Shown piece by piece: positions 41,580-50,406 of a stretch of DNA of 64,000 bases. The notes under the pieces are model-generated. The model was not told the DNA's origin, ran no database searches, and saw only the letters and a program-made list of their open reading frames with translations. Made by a program: the position numbers and the translations under genes. This DNA is from JAQBDA01 sp963709875 (lineage in GTDB: Bacteria > Chloroflexota > Anaerolineae > Anaerolineales > UBA4823), in NCBI GenBank assembly GCA_963709875.1, contig CAVPYB010000011.1, positions 538,484-602,483 on the forward strand. Reading direction: 5' to 3'. Each line of letters begins with the position of its first letter. Position 1 is the first letter of the stretch.

Positions 41580-42062
41580 ATGAGACCTGATATCCACGCT
41601 CCTCCCACCATCTTCAATATCACAGATGCAGAGCTGGACCTGGATGCTTTGCTGGCAGAGATCACCCTGCCAACCAGCGGTGCTGCCTGTCTCTTTACCG
41701 GCATGGTGCGGGCTGTCACGCGGCGCGATGATCCACACGAAACTGCCTACCTGCAGTACGAGGCATACAAGCCTATGGCCGAAGCCAAGCTGCGCCAGGT
41801 CGCAGATGAGATCCGCCAGCGTTGGCCGTCCGTCGAAGGCATTGCCATCGTGCAGCGTGTTGGGCAGCTTGATCCCGGCACGCCGACCGTTCTGATCGCC
41901 TGTACGGCTGCCCACCGCGATACCGGCGTGTTCGAGGCTGCTCGCTACGGCATCGACCGCCTGAAGGAGATCGTCCCGGTTTGGAAGAAAGAGGTTGGTC
42001 CGGATGGTGAGACCTGGGTGGAGGGGGATTATATACCGGGCGCAGAGGATAAGAGTAGCTGA
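41580..42062 (+). CDS. moaE: Molybdopterin synthase catalytic subunit MoaE
   Basis: Large subunit that inserts dithiolene sulfur delivered by MoaD thiocarboxylate. The 160-residue product begins in the family style (FNITDAELDLDALLAEI) and contains GAACLFTGMVRAVTR, LQYEAYKPMAEAKLRQVADEIRQRW, the catalytic-face segment VQRVGQLDPG and the KEIVPVWKKEVGPDGETWVEGDY end, in which the Lys pair lies in the active site. The frame is complete. It follows moaD closely in the moa operon. Confidence 0.95.
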   Translation: MRPDIHAPPTIFNITDAELDLDALLAEITLPTSGAACLFTGMVRAVTRRDDPHETAYLQYEAYKPMAEAKLRQVADEIRQRWPSVEGIAIVQRVGQLDPGTPTVLIACTAAHRDTGVFEAARYGIDRLKEIVPVWKKEVGPDGETWVEGDYIPGAEDKSS

Positions 42063-42106
42063 CAGGCACATCTTATAATGGGTCTCCGGGGTTAATTGGA
42101 TCAGGG

Positions 42107-43216
42107 ATGGTTCACTGTACAAACTGCCACAAGCCTTATCCTGACGCTGGAGCGCCATTCAAGTGCCCGGAGTGCGGCGGCATCTACGATTACAGCGTTC
42201 GACTGCCGTATGACCCTGCTCTGGTTGACCCTCACCAGCCGGGGATATGGCGCTACCGGCACACCTTCGGTCTGCCGGAGGTTAGCAATCCGGTCAGCCT
42301 GGGGGAAGGCAATACCCCTCTCCTCTGGGCAGAAGCCTTCGGGCTGCCGGTGGCATTCAAGTGCGAGTACCAGAACCCGAGCGGATCGTTCAAGGATCGC
42401 GGCAGCGCGGTAATCGCCGGATTTCTGCGCAGCCGGGCTATCAATGCCGCCCTGGAGGACTCGTCCGGAAACGCCGGGGCTTCCTTTGCAGCCTACGCAG
42501 CTCGAGCCGGGATCAAGGCGAAAATATTCGTCCCAGATTCGGCATCCGGTCCGAAAAAACGGCAGATCGAGGTCTACGGCGCTGATGTTGTTCGTATCAT
42601 GGGACCGCGCTCCAACGCCAGCCTGGCAGTGCTGCGTGCGCTGGATAAAGAAGAGGCTCAGGAACCAGGTGTATCCTACGCCAGCCACGCCTACCTGCCC
42701 TTCAACCTGCCAGGCTATGCCACCCTGGCATACGAGCTGTACGAGCAGCTTGGCGGAGCACCAGGCAGCCTGGTGCTGCCGGTAGGTCAGGGCGGGCTGC
42801 TGCTGGGTGTGCTGCGCGGCTTCGAAGCCTTGCAGGCGGCGGGCCTGGTCCAGTGCGTGCCGGTTATGGTCGGAGTGCAGGCGCGCGCCTGCGCCCCGTT
42901 GTGGGCATTGTACGCGTACGGTCAGGCAGGCATCAGCTGGACTGCCGAAGCAGACGCCCTCGCAGAAGGCATCCGTGTCCGGCAGCCGCTGCGCGGAGAT
43001 GCTGTCCTGGCCGCGCTTGCCGCGCACAGTGGCAGGCTGGTCGCCGTGGACGAGGAAGAGATCATGCCCGGCGTGAAGCAGCTTGCGCGTCGCGGCATGT
43101 ATGTAGAACCGACCTCAGCCGTGGTTTGGGGTGCGCTGGCTCAGCTCGCTGCAGACCTGCCAGAGCCGGTCGTGGTCGTTTTGACCGGGTCCGGGCTCAA
43201 ATCGGCAACTCAATAA
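42107..43216 (+). CDS. Threonine synthase-like PLP enzyme with N-terminal zinc ribbon
   Basis: A 369-residue fold-type II PLP enzyme. The N-terminus has a CTNCH...CPECGG zinc ribbon typical of one threonine synthase branch. The PLP lysine is in NPSGSFKDRGS, the SSGNAGAS loop holds the cofactor phosphate, and PVGQGGLLLG is the second glycine-rich loop. ThrC converts O-phosphohomoserine to threonine; without thrB or hom nearby, threonine synthase is the best but not certain assignment. Lies between moaE and fabF on the same strand (44 bp after moaE, 19 bp before fabF). Confidence 0.85.
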   Translation: MVHCTNCHKPYPDAGAPFKCPECGGIYDYSVRLPYDPALVDPHQPGIWRYRHTFGLPEVSNPVSLGEGNTPLLWAEAFGLPVAFKCEYQNPSGSFKDRGSAVIAGFLRSRAINAALEDSSGNAGASFAAYAARAGIKAKIFVPDSASGPKKRQIEVYGADVVRIMGPRSNASLAVLRALDKEEAQEPGVSYASHAYLPFNLPGYATLAYELYEQLGGAPGSLVLPVGQGGLLLGVLRGFEALQAAGLVQCVPVMVGVQARACAPLWALYAYGQAGISWTAEADALAEGIRVRQPLRGDAVLAALAAHSGRLVAVDEEEIMPGVKQLARRGMYVEPTSAVVWGALAQLAADLPEPVVVVLTGSGLKSATQ

Positions 43217-43235
43217 CTTATACGGAGGTGGCAGC

Positions 43236-44478
43236 ATGCCGGAAAAAGTGGTCATCACGGGAATGGGTGCGATAACATCTGTCGGGCATTCCGTAGAGGA
43301 GATCTGGGGCAATATCGTCAACGGCGTATCCGGGGTAGGTCCGATCACGCTGTTCGACGACAGCGATTTCGGGGTGCATTTCGCCTGTGAGGTGAAGGAT
43401 TTTCGTCCGGAGGAGAAAATGAACCCCCGCGAAGCCCGCCGGCGAGACCGCTACCAGCAGTTCAGCACAGTCGCCGTTCAGGAGGCGATCCAGCAGGCGG
43501 GTCTGGTCGCTTCGAATACCAGACCCGAACGTGTGGCTGTGATCCTATCGTCTGCCATCGGTGGTCTGCATACACTCTCAGATGCCTTACGGATCCTGGC
43601 TGAAGACGGTCCACGGCGGCTCAGTCCCTTTGTCATACCCATGCTGATGTCGAACGGGGCTGCCGGTCTGGTAGCGATTGATTACGGATTCTTGGGACCA
43701 AGCTTCTCGGTCGCTTCTGCCTGCGCCTCCGGGGCGGATGGGATCGGCACAGCCTGGAGCCTGCTGCGCAGTGGTACCGTCGACGTTGCCATCACCGGCG
43801 CCAGCGAAGCCACGATCACCCCGCTGGGTGTAGGCGCTTTTGACCGTCTGGGCGCTCTCTCCCGCAGGAACGACGATTATTCAATGACACCCCAACCCTT
43901 CGACCTGAACCGTGACGGGCTGGTGATGGGGGAGGGCGCAGCCATTCTGGTGCTGGAAACCGAGACCCACGCTCGCCAAAGAGGAGCGGTGATCCTGGCA
44001 GAGCTGGCTGGCTACACGGCGACTGCGGACGCGTTCCATATCACTGCACCCTCGGAAGATGGCAGCGGAGGCGCCTCTGCGATCCGCCTGGCGATTCAGG
44101 CAGCCGGTGTGCAGCCCGAACAGGTTGGGTATATCAATGCTCATGGCACGGCGACCGAGCTGAATGACCGCTCGGAGACACGCGCGATTAAAGCAGCCTT
44201 CGGCGATTTGGCGTATAATATACCCGTTTCGTCGACGAAATCCATGACCGGTCACATGATGGGGGCGACCGGTGCATTGGAAGCGATCTTCTGCGTGATG
44301 GCGATCCGGGAGGGAGTTGTCCCACCAACTGCTCACTACCAGACCCCCGACCCGGAGTGCGACCTGGATTACGTGCCCAACCAGGCACGCCAGAACTCCT
44401 GTCCAGGTGGCGCTCAGCAATGCTTTCGGTTTCGGAGGTCATAACGCAGTTCTGGTCATTCGCGATTACAATAATTAG
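43236..44478 (+). CDS. fabF: 3-oxoacyl-ACP synthase II (frameshifted end)
   Basis: Condensing enzyme of type II fatty acid elongation. The catalytic triad is visible: Cys in SVASACASGADG, His in NAHGTATELND and His in KSMTGHMMGATG. An indel near 44394 breaks the last ~30 codons; in the other frame they read TPVQVALSNAFGFGGHNAVLVIRDYNN and stop at 44478, the normal family end, giving ~413 residues. GGAGG precedes the ATG. No acpP or fabD is adjacent; rnc and smc follow, an arrangement common in bacteria where fab genes, rnc and smc are neighbours. Confidence 0.93.
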
Positions 44479-44628
44479 CACGCATCCGGATGCTGCCAGA
44501 GTGCCTTTTCCATCGCTGCGGAGAGGGTTGGCGGTTTGTTGGTCAAATCTTGAAAATGGAACTGATGGAACGCCAAATTCCCGACCTGGGTGGGGTGTCT
44601 GACGCTCCCTGAGTTCTGGGAGGTGAAA

Positions 44629-45414
44629 ATGGAAGAATCTCAGGGTATCCACACGGATGCTCCGGTACAACCCGAGCCGGATAATCCGCCTGAAAAACCA
44701 CTAGATGTTGTGCGGGAGACTGTGCCGGTATCACCGCAAGAATTCTCTCGCCGCCTGGGGCTGCAGTTTTCGGATGTCCTGCTTCTGAACCGGGCGCTAA
44801 CCCACCGCTCTTATTTGAACGAACACCCCGATGCCCTCGAGGACAACGAGCGCCTGGAGTTCCTGGGTGATGCAGTGCTTGATTTCCTGGTCGGCGCCTG
44901 GCTGTACAACCATTTCCCGGAGATGAGAGAAGGCGAGCTGACACGTATGCGCTCTGCGCTGGTTCGTACCGACACTCTGGCAGACTTTGCGGTCAGCATT
45001 GACCTGGGTGAGGTCATGCGCCTGGGACGCGGCGAGGATGACAGCGGCGGCAGGGTGCGCCCGGCGATCCTTTGCGGTATGTTCGAGGCGCTGGTAGGTG
45101 CTCTGTATATCGAATCGGGTATGAATTCAGTGTCTGCATTTATCGAACCGTTCCTGGTCGAAGCTGCTGCGCAGATTATTGCCGGTCGCGATGACCATGA
45201 CGCGAAGAGCCTTTTTCAGGAATGGGCACAATCTCAGGGCCTGGGGACACCTTTATACCGCACTGTTGCGGCACACGGACCGGACCATGCCAAGACTTTC
45301 GAAGTAGATGCCGTAGTAGATGGAAGCATCTATGGGCACGGTACCGGCAAAAGCAAACAGGCGGCAGCCAAGGAGGCTGCCCGCCAGGCTCTGCGATCAC
45401 TTGGATTAGAATGA
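44629..45414 (+). CDS. rnc: Ribonuclease III
   Basis: Double-strand-specific endoribonuclease for rRNA and mRNA processing. The ATG at 44629 is chosen for the GGGAGGTGA just ahead; the open frame extends further upstream. After a ~35-residue acidic N-terminal tail, the nuclease domain shows the signature NERLEFLGDAVLDF with its catalytic acids, and the second acidic site in GMFEALVGALYIE. The C-terminal dsRNA-binding domain reads DAKSLFQEWAQSQGLGTPLY ... GKSKQAAAKEAARQAL. 261 residues. Followed 31 bp later by smc. Confidence 0.93.
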   Translation: MEESQGIHTDAPVQPEPDNPPEKPLDVVRETVPVSPQEFSRRLGLQFSDVLLLNRALTHRSYLNEHPDALEDNERLEFLGDAVLDFLVGAWLYNHFPEMREGELTRMRSALVRTDTLADFAVSIDLGEVMRLGRGEDDSGGRVRPAILCGMFEALVGALYIESGMNSVSAFIEPFLVEAAAQIIAGRDDHDAKSLFQEWAQSQGLGTPLYRTVAAHGPDHAKTFEVDAVVDGSIYGHGTGKSKQAAAKEAARQALRSLGLE

Positions 45415-45445
45415 CGGAAAAATTCCAACACACAGGTGGGCAGGT

Positions 45446-48400
45446 ATGGCTGCGCGGTTAAAATCTCTCGAGCTGCAAGGTTATAAGACCTTCGCCAGCC
45501 GTACACTGTTCGAATACGCCGGGCGCGTGACCGCCATCGTCGGACCGAACGGTTCTGGCAAGTCGAATATCGCCGACAGCATGCGCTGGGTGCTCGGCGA
45601 GCAGTCTTACAGCCTGCTGCGCGGTAGGAAGACCGAAGACATGATCTTCTCCGGCTCGGAGCAGCGACCCCGAGCGGGTATGGCTTCAGCCACGGTTGTC
45701 TTTGATAACAGCGATGGCTGGCTGCCGATCGATTTCAGCGAAGTGTCTGTTGCCCGGCGAGCGTACCGGGATGGCAACAACGAATACCTGATCAACGGTC
45801 AGCGGGTGCGCTTGAGAGATGTCACCGAGCTGCTGGCGCAGTCGGGTCTGGCAGAGCGAACCTATACCATCATCGGACAGGGGGTCGTCGATGCGGTCCT
45901 GGCGCTCAAAGCGGAAGAACGCCGCCGCTTGTTCGAGGAAGCCGCCGGGATCGGACTGTACCGCAGCCGGCGGGAAGAGGCAGTGCGTCGCCTGGAGACC
46001 ACCCGCCGCAACTTGGACCGGGTTCAGGACATCCTGGCTGAGCTGCAGCCGCGACTGCGAAGTTTAGAGCGCCAGGCTCGCCGGGCGAATGATTACGAGC
46101 AGGTGCGGGCAGACCTGAAAATGATGCTTTACGAGTGGTATGGCTATCACTGGCATCACGCCCAGACGGAGCTGACCGAAGCTCGCCAGCTTACACGCAG
46201 CCAGGAGACTGCTCTCAAGCACGCCCGCCGCAGCGTCGGCGAAGTGGACGAGAGATTGGTCGCATCCCGGGATAATATCCACCAGCTGCGCGGGCGCTTG
46301 AACGGCTGGCACCGCCAGCTGGCTCAGCTGCACAGCCGCCAGGAGAGCCTGGGTCGCCAGCTGGCCGTATCCGATGAGCGCCGCCGGGCGCTTGAAAGCC
46401 AGCAGATCGATCTGCAGGCTGAATTAGCCCGCCTGAATGAGGATCTCGCCCTGCACTCCGACCGCCTGGCTGGTTCCCAGCAGGAAGAAGAACGGCTCAA
46501 GGCGGAGTGGGACGAAGCAAGGGAGCAGCTGAATGCCGTTCAGGCCGTGCTGGACCTGCGCCAGCAGGAGCGGGCTGCGGCCGAGGCATCCCTCCAGGAT
46601 GTCCGCCAACAGCTGTCTGCTCTGACCGAGCGCCAGGTGCACGTACAGGCGCTCCAGACCCAGCGCCAGGCGAGCATCGAACGGTTGGAGGAAAGCCTCC
46701 AGTCGGCTGCAGAGGCTGTATCGGCACTGCAATTATCCCTCCAGGATGCACACAGCGCTGCTGAGGATGCTGACCGGGCACTGGCAGGATCGAAGGAGCA
46801 GCGCCAGACGGCAGAAAGGGCGCTCGACCAGAGCCGGGAAAAATTAGCCAGCCTGGAGACTGAGCGGGGCCGGTACGAGGCGCAGCGTGCTGAGTTGGGA
46901 GCAGAGATCGCCCGCCAGACTGCCCAGCTGGAAGTTCTCCAGCAGGCAGAGGCCAATCTGGCAGGCTACGCCCGCGGGGCGCAGGTATTGATCCAGGCGG
47001 CGCGTGAGAGGCGACTGGCAGCGGGATCCAACGCTTTGGGCAGCCAGCTGGATGTGCCGGTCGAGCTCGAAGCAGCCATTGCGGCAGCCCTGGGTGAGTT
47101 TCTGGACAGCGTTACCCTGGAGCGTTCGGCGCTGGTAGACCCTGCCCTGGATTTGCTCGCCGGGCAATCGGCGCGCGGTGTGGTCCTGCCGCTCGATAAT
47201 CTGACAAGGGAAGCTGCGCCAGCCGCAGCCTATGCCGGTGTGGATGGTTATATTGGACGCGCTTCCGAGCTGGTGCGCTGTCCCAGCACCCTTCGTCCGG
47301 CAGTCGATCTCGTCCTGGGTGAGACGCTGGTCGTGCGCAGCAGGCAAGCTGCACGGCGGGTTATCGAGCTGGCTCGCAGCTCCGGCGCCCGTCAGCTGAG
47401 AGCTGTCACGTTGGAGGGGGAGGTCTTTTCAACTTCGGGACCGGTCTTCTCTGGACTGGATGGTAAATCCAGCACCCTGACCCGCGCCCGCCAGATCAAG
47501 GAGCTTGGGGAACAGTTGGCAGGAGGCGAGAACCGCATGGTGGAGCTGGATGATCGTCTCGAGTCGCTGCGCTCGAGCGTACAGGCAGCTCAGGAGCAAG
47601 TGCGGCAGGCGGAGCAGGTCTTACGAGCTGCCCGTGCGGAGGAGGAAGATAAAGGGTCTGCGCATAGACGTGCAGCTTCAGCTGTAGAGCAGGCGCAGCG
47701 GGAGGCCGCATGGCAGGTTCAACAGCAGGGACGGATCGAAACCGAGATCAATGAAGGACGTGTGCAAATCGAGCAGGCGGATGCTGAGCTCGTCACCCTG
47801 ACGGAGCAGATCGAAGCCTCCCGCGATACCTTGCGCAGGCGCAGTCATGCTCTCGCCGATCTGTCACTGGATGATCTGCAAGCCCAGGTGAACCACTGGA
47901 ATACCCTCTCGGCGGTCTCAGAGCAGGCAGCTGGAGATGCCGGCGCGCGCTGGCAGGAGCGCCAGGCAGCTCAGGAGCGCAGCCGCAGCCTGAAAGCCAA
48001 CGTCCAGGAACGGCTGCAGGAGAACGCAACCGCACAGGCATCGCTGGACGAGGAGAAGGTCACCCTGCGCGAGGAAGAAGCCCAGGTCAACGAACAGATC
48101 AGCGCTTTGCGCGAGCTGATCGACCCTGCTGAAAGCGAGCTGGACACAGCTGAAACCAGCCAGGTGAGCCTGCAGAAAGAAGAGATCAAAGCCCGCCATG
48201 GTTTGAGCCAGGCTGAGCACAACCATGCCCAGGCTCGCATCGGTCAGGCGCGCCGCCAGGAAGCGCTGGAGACGTGGCGGCGGCGGATCGAAGATGATTT
48301 CGGTCTGGTGGCGTTTGATTACGTGGATGATGTCTCCGGTCCGACCCCGCTTCCTTTGCAAGGGCTGGTGGAAGAGCTGCCGCATGTCGAGAAGCTCGCC

Positions 48401-49063
48401 CCGGAGGTGGAGGAGAACGTCCGCCGCCAGCGCGCTTTGCTGCGCCGCATCGGACCGGTGAACCCGGAGGCTCAGGTGGAATTCAGGGAGGTCAAGGAGC
48501 GCTACCAGTTCATGACCGAGCAGGTCGCCGATCTGGAAAAGGCAGAAACCGATGTGCGCCAGGTGATCAGCGAGCTGGATGGGTTGATGGAGCGCGAGCT
48601 GCACAAGACCTTCGATGCGGTCGCCGGTGAGTTCAGCGGCATCTTCAAGCGCCTGTTTGGCGGAGGGACCGCCCGGCTGATGCTCACCGATCCCGACGAT
48701 ATGACCAATACCGGCATCGACATCGAAGCCCGCCTGCCCGGCAGGCGCATGCAGGGACTCTCCTTACTCTCTGGCGGCGAGCGCAGCCTCACGGCAGTCT
48801 CGCTGGTCTTCGCCCTGCTGCGGGTGGCGCCAACGCCGTTCTGCGTGCTGGACGAGGTGGATGCCATGCTGGACGAAGCCAACGTGGGGCGCTTCCGCGA
48901 GCTGCTGCGCGAGCTCAGCGAGCAGACGCAGTTCATTATCGTTACCCACAACCGCAATACCGTCCAGGTGGCGGATGTAATTTACGGCGTTACCATGGGA
49001 CGCGATACCTCCAGCCAGGTCATCAGCCTGAAGCTGGACGAAGTATCTACAATCATCGAATAA
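45446..49063 (+). CDS. smc: Chromosome segregation ATPase SMC
   Basis: A 1205-residue SMC of standard length and intact frame. Walker A GPNGSGKSNIADSMRWVLGEQ is near the N-terminus; two long coiled coils (about 170-500 and 680-1010) rich in Gln, Glu, Arg and Ala flank a hinge around residues 520-670 (LGSQLDVPVELEAAIAAALG ...). The C-terminal head has the signature LLSGGERSLTAVSLVFALL and Walker B CVLDEVDAMLDEANV. With ScpA and ScpB, not in the window, it forms bacterial condensin. Located after rnc, and closed by a strong terminator. Confidence 0.97.
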   Translation: MAARLKSLELQGYKTFASRTLFEYAGRVTAIVGPNGSGKSNIADSMRWVLGEQSYSLLRGRKTEDMIFSGSEQRPRAGMASATVVFDNSDGWLPIDFSEVSVARRAYRDGNNEYLINGQRVRLRDVTELLAQSGLAERTYTIIGQGVVDAVLALKAEERRRLFEEAAGIGLYRSRREEAVRRLETTRRNLDRVQDILAELQPRLRSLERQARRANDYEQVRADLKMMLYEWYGYHWHHAQTELTEARQLTRSQETALKHARRSVGEVDERLVASRDNIHQLRGRLNGWHRQLAQLHSRQESLGRQLAVSDERRRALESQQIDLQAELARLNEDLALHSDRLAGSQQEEERLKAEWDEAREQLNAVQAVLDLRQQERAAAEASLQDVRQQLSALTERQVHVQALQTQRQASIERLEESLQSAAEAVSALQLSLQDAHSAAEDADRALAGSKEQRQTAERALDQSREKLASLETERGRYEAQRAELGAEIARQTAQLEVLQQAEANLAGYARGAQVLIQAARERRLAAGSNALGSQLDVPVELEAAIAAALGEFLDSVTLERSALVDPALDLLAGQSARGVVLPLDNLTREAAPAAAYAGVDGYIGRASELVRCPSTLRPAVDLVLGETLVVRSRQAARRVIELARSSGARQLRAVTLEGEVFSTSGPVFSGLDGKSSTLTRARQIKELGEQLAGGENRMVELDDRLESLRSSVQAAQEQVRQAEQVLRAARAEEEDKGSAHRRAASAVEQAQREAAWQVQQQGRIETEINEGRVQIEQADAELVTLTEQIEASRDTLRRRSHALADLSLDDLQAQVNHWNTLSAVSEQAAGDAGARWQERQAAQERSRSLKANVQERLQENATAQASLDEEKVTLREEEAQVNEQISALRELIDPAESELDTAETSQVSLQKEEIKARHGLSQAEHNHAQARIGQARRQEALETWRRRIEDDFGLVAFDYVDDVSGPTPLPLQGLVEELPHVEKLAPEVEENVRRQRALLRRIGPVNPEAQVEFREVKERYQFMTEQVADLEKAETDVRQVISELDGLMERELHKTFDAVAGEFSGIFKRLFGGGTARLMLTDPDDMTNTGIDIEARLPGRRMQGLSLLSGGERSLTAVSLVFALLRVAPTPFCVLDEVDAMLDEANVGRFRELLRELSEQTQFIIVTHNRNTVQVADVIYGVTMGRDTSSQVISLKLDEVSTIIE

Positions 49064-49079
49064 CCGATTTAAATAACGT

Positions 49080-49122
49080 GGGGTTGTCTATATGGCGGCT
49101 TCACTGCCATATAGACAACCCC
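49080..49122. terminator. Convergent terminator between smc and ppk2
   Basis: GGGGTTGTCTATATGGC (49080-49096) and its exact complement (49106-49122) form a 17-bp stem with a 9-base loop. Placed 17 bp after the smc stop and 29 bp after the ppk2 stop on the other strand, so it can serve both. Confidence 0.75.
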
Positions 49123-49150
49123 AATCTTTAACAGGTATTCTGTTACCTGC

Positions 49151-50080
49151 TCAATACTCTTCCGGTACGAAGGTCTGGTCGCTCATGGGTGGGCGCACGT
49201 AGCCGATATCCTCCTGGCGCGGTGGCAGGGTGATCGGCTCTGGCGTCAGGTCTTCATATGGGATCTGTGTGAGCAGGTGTCTGATGCAGTTCAAGCGGGC
49301 GCTCTTCTTATAATCCGAGTTGACCACCCACCAGGGACACTGCTTGATATCGGTATATTTGAACATCTCATCCTTGGCGATGGAGTATTCGATCCAGCGC
49401 AGGCGCGAGTGCAGGTCCATCGGGCTGAGCTTCCAGCGCCGGGTTGGGTCATCCAGGCGCTGCTGGAAGCGGCGCTCCTGCTCTTCATCGCTTACCGAGA
49501 ACCAGTATTTGATCAGGATGATTCCGGAGCGCACCAGCATTCGCTCGAACTCTGGGCAGGAGCGCAGGAACTCGCGGTACTCCTCATCGGTGCAGAAATT
49601 CATCACTCGCTCGACACCAGCCCGGTTGTACCAGCTGCGGTCGAACAGGACGATCTCACCGGCTGCCGGCAGGTGGGCGACATAGCGCTGGAAGTACCAC
49701 TGGGTTTTCTCACGGTTGTTCGGCGCCGGCAGGGCGACAACCCGGCAGACACGCGGGTTCAGGCATTCGGTGATGCGCTTGATCGTGCCACCCTTTCCAG
49801 CAGCATCCCGGCCTTCGAAGATCACCACCACTTGCAAGCTATTGGCTTTCACCCATTCCTGCAGTTTGACCAGTTCGATCTGCAGCCGGTTTAGCTCTCT
49901 ATAATACACTTTCTTGGGGATCTTCTTGGTCTGGATAAGGTTTACTTCGCCCTCACCGGCTGATTCTGCATCTTTGCCGTTCTTCTTGCCAGTCTCAGCG
50001 ACCTGGGAGTCTTGCACAGGGTTGGAGGTTTGCTTATCTGTATCTTTCTCGTTACCGTCTTTTTCCTTTTTCTTGGCCAT
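49151..50080 (-). CDS. ppk2: Polyphosphate kinase 2, class I
   Basis: Transfers phosphate between polyphosphate and nucleoside diphosphates (mostly GDP or ADP). The core shows Walker A FEGRDAAGKGGTIKRI, Walker B LFDRSWYNRAGVERVM, and the lid motif RRWKLSPMDLHSRLRW with its basic residues. A ~55-residue Lys/Glu-rich N-terminal tail precedes the fold. The ATG at 50080 is preferred to one at 50095 because GGAGG lies 8 bases before it and is itself inside the longer reading. Single domain, so class I rather than duplicated class II. Single gene, convergent with smc. Confidence 0.93.
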   Translation of the reverse strand: MAKKKEKDGNEKDTDKQTSNPVQDSQVAETGKKNGKDAESAGEGEVNLIQTKKIPKKVYYRELNRLQIELVKLQEWVKANSLQVVVIFEGRDAAGKGGTIKRITECLNPRVCRVVALPAPNNREKTQWYFQRYVAHLPAAGEIVLFDRSWYNRAGVERVMNFCTDEEYREFLRSCPEFERMLVRSGIILIKYWFSVSDEEQERRFQQRLDDPTRRWKLSPMDLHSRLRWIEYSIAKDEMFKYTDIKQCPWWVVNSDYKKSARLNCIRHLLTQIPYEDLTPEPITLPPRQEDIGYVRPPMSDQTFVPEEY

Positions 50081-50289
50081 AATGACTGCCTCCATTAATG
50101 CCGGTGATTTCCTGGTTGTTTCTACATACTATTATAGAGTAACAAACGCCGCTGTCAACTGGTATTCAAGTATTTTTGGCGTAAACCTTGCACCAAGGGA
50201 TGAGGGTTTATTCCTTCAAGGATGCAATCATGGCAAACTGCCGGTCGAGTAGATACATATTGTGAAGATACTTTCGGCGGTATGCTTGA

Positions 50290-50339
50290 GCAATTCGCTG
50301 ATGACAGCAACAGAGTTTTATTTTTTTTCAGCGAATTGC
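50290..50339. repeat. 12-bp inverted repeat around a T-rich loop
   Basis: GCAATTCGCTGA and TCAGCGAATTGC are exact inverted repeats separated by 26 bases that contain TTTTATTTTTTTT. It is 67 bp upstream of the large propeller protein. The rest of 50081-50406 shows no gene; possible terminator or operator, purpose unresolved. Confidence 0.4.
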
Positions 50340-50406
50340 CTTGCTTGCAATTCGAAGCACTATGGTCTAAAATTTATTCGCTCCTCTGACCTATGATAAT
50401 GTGCAC

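Noticed and set aside
46424..48957. Several minus-strand ORFs within smc
   Set aside because: All are antisense shadows of the coiled-coil coding sequence.
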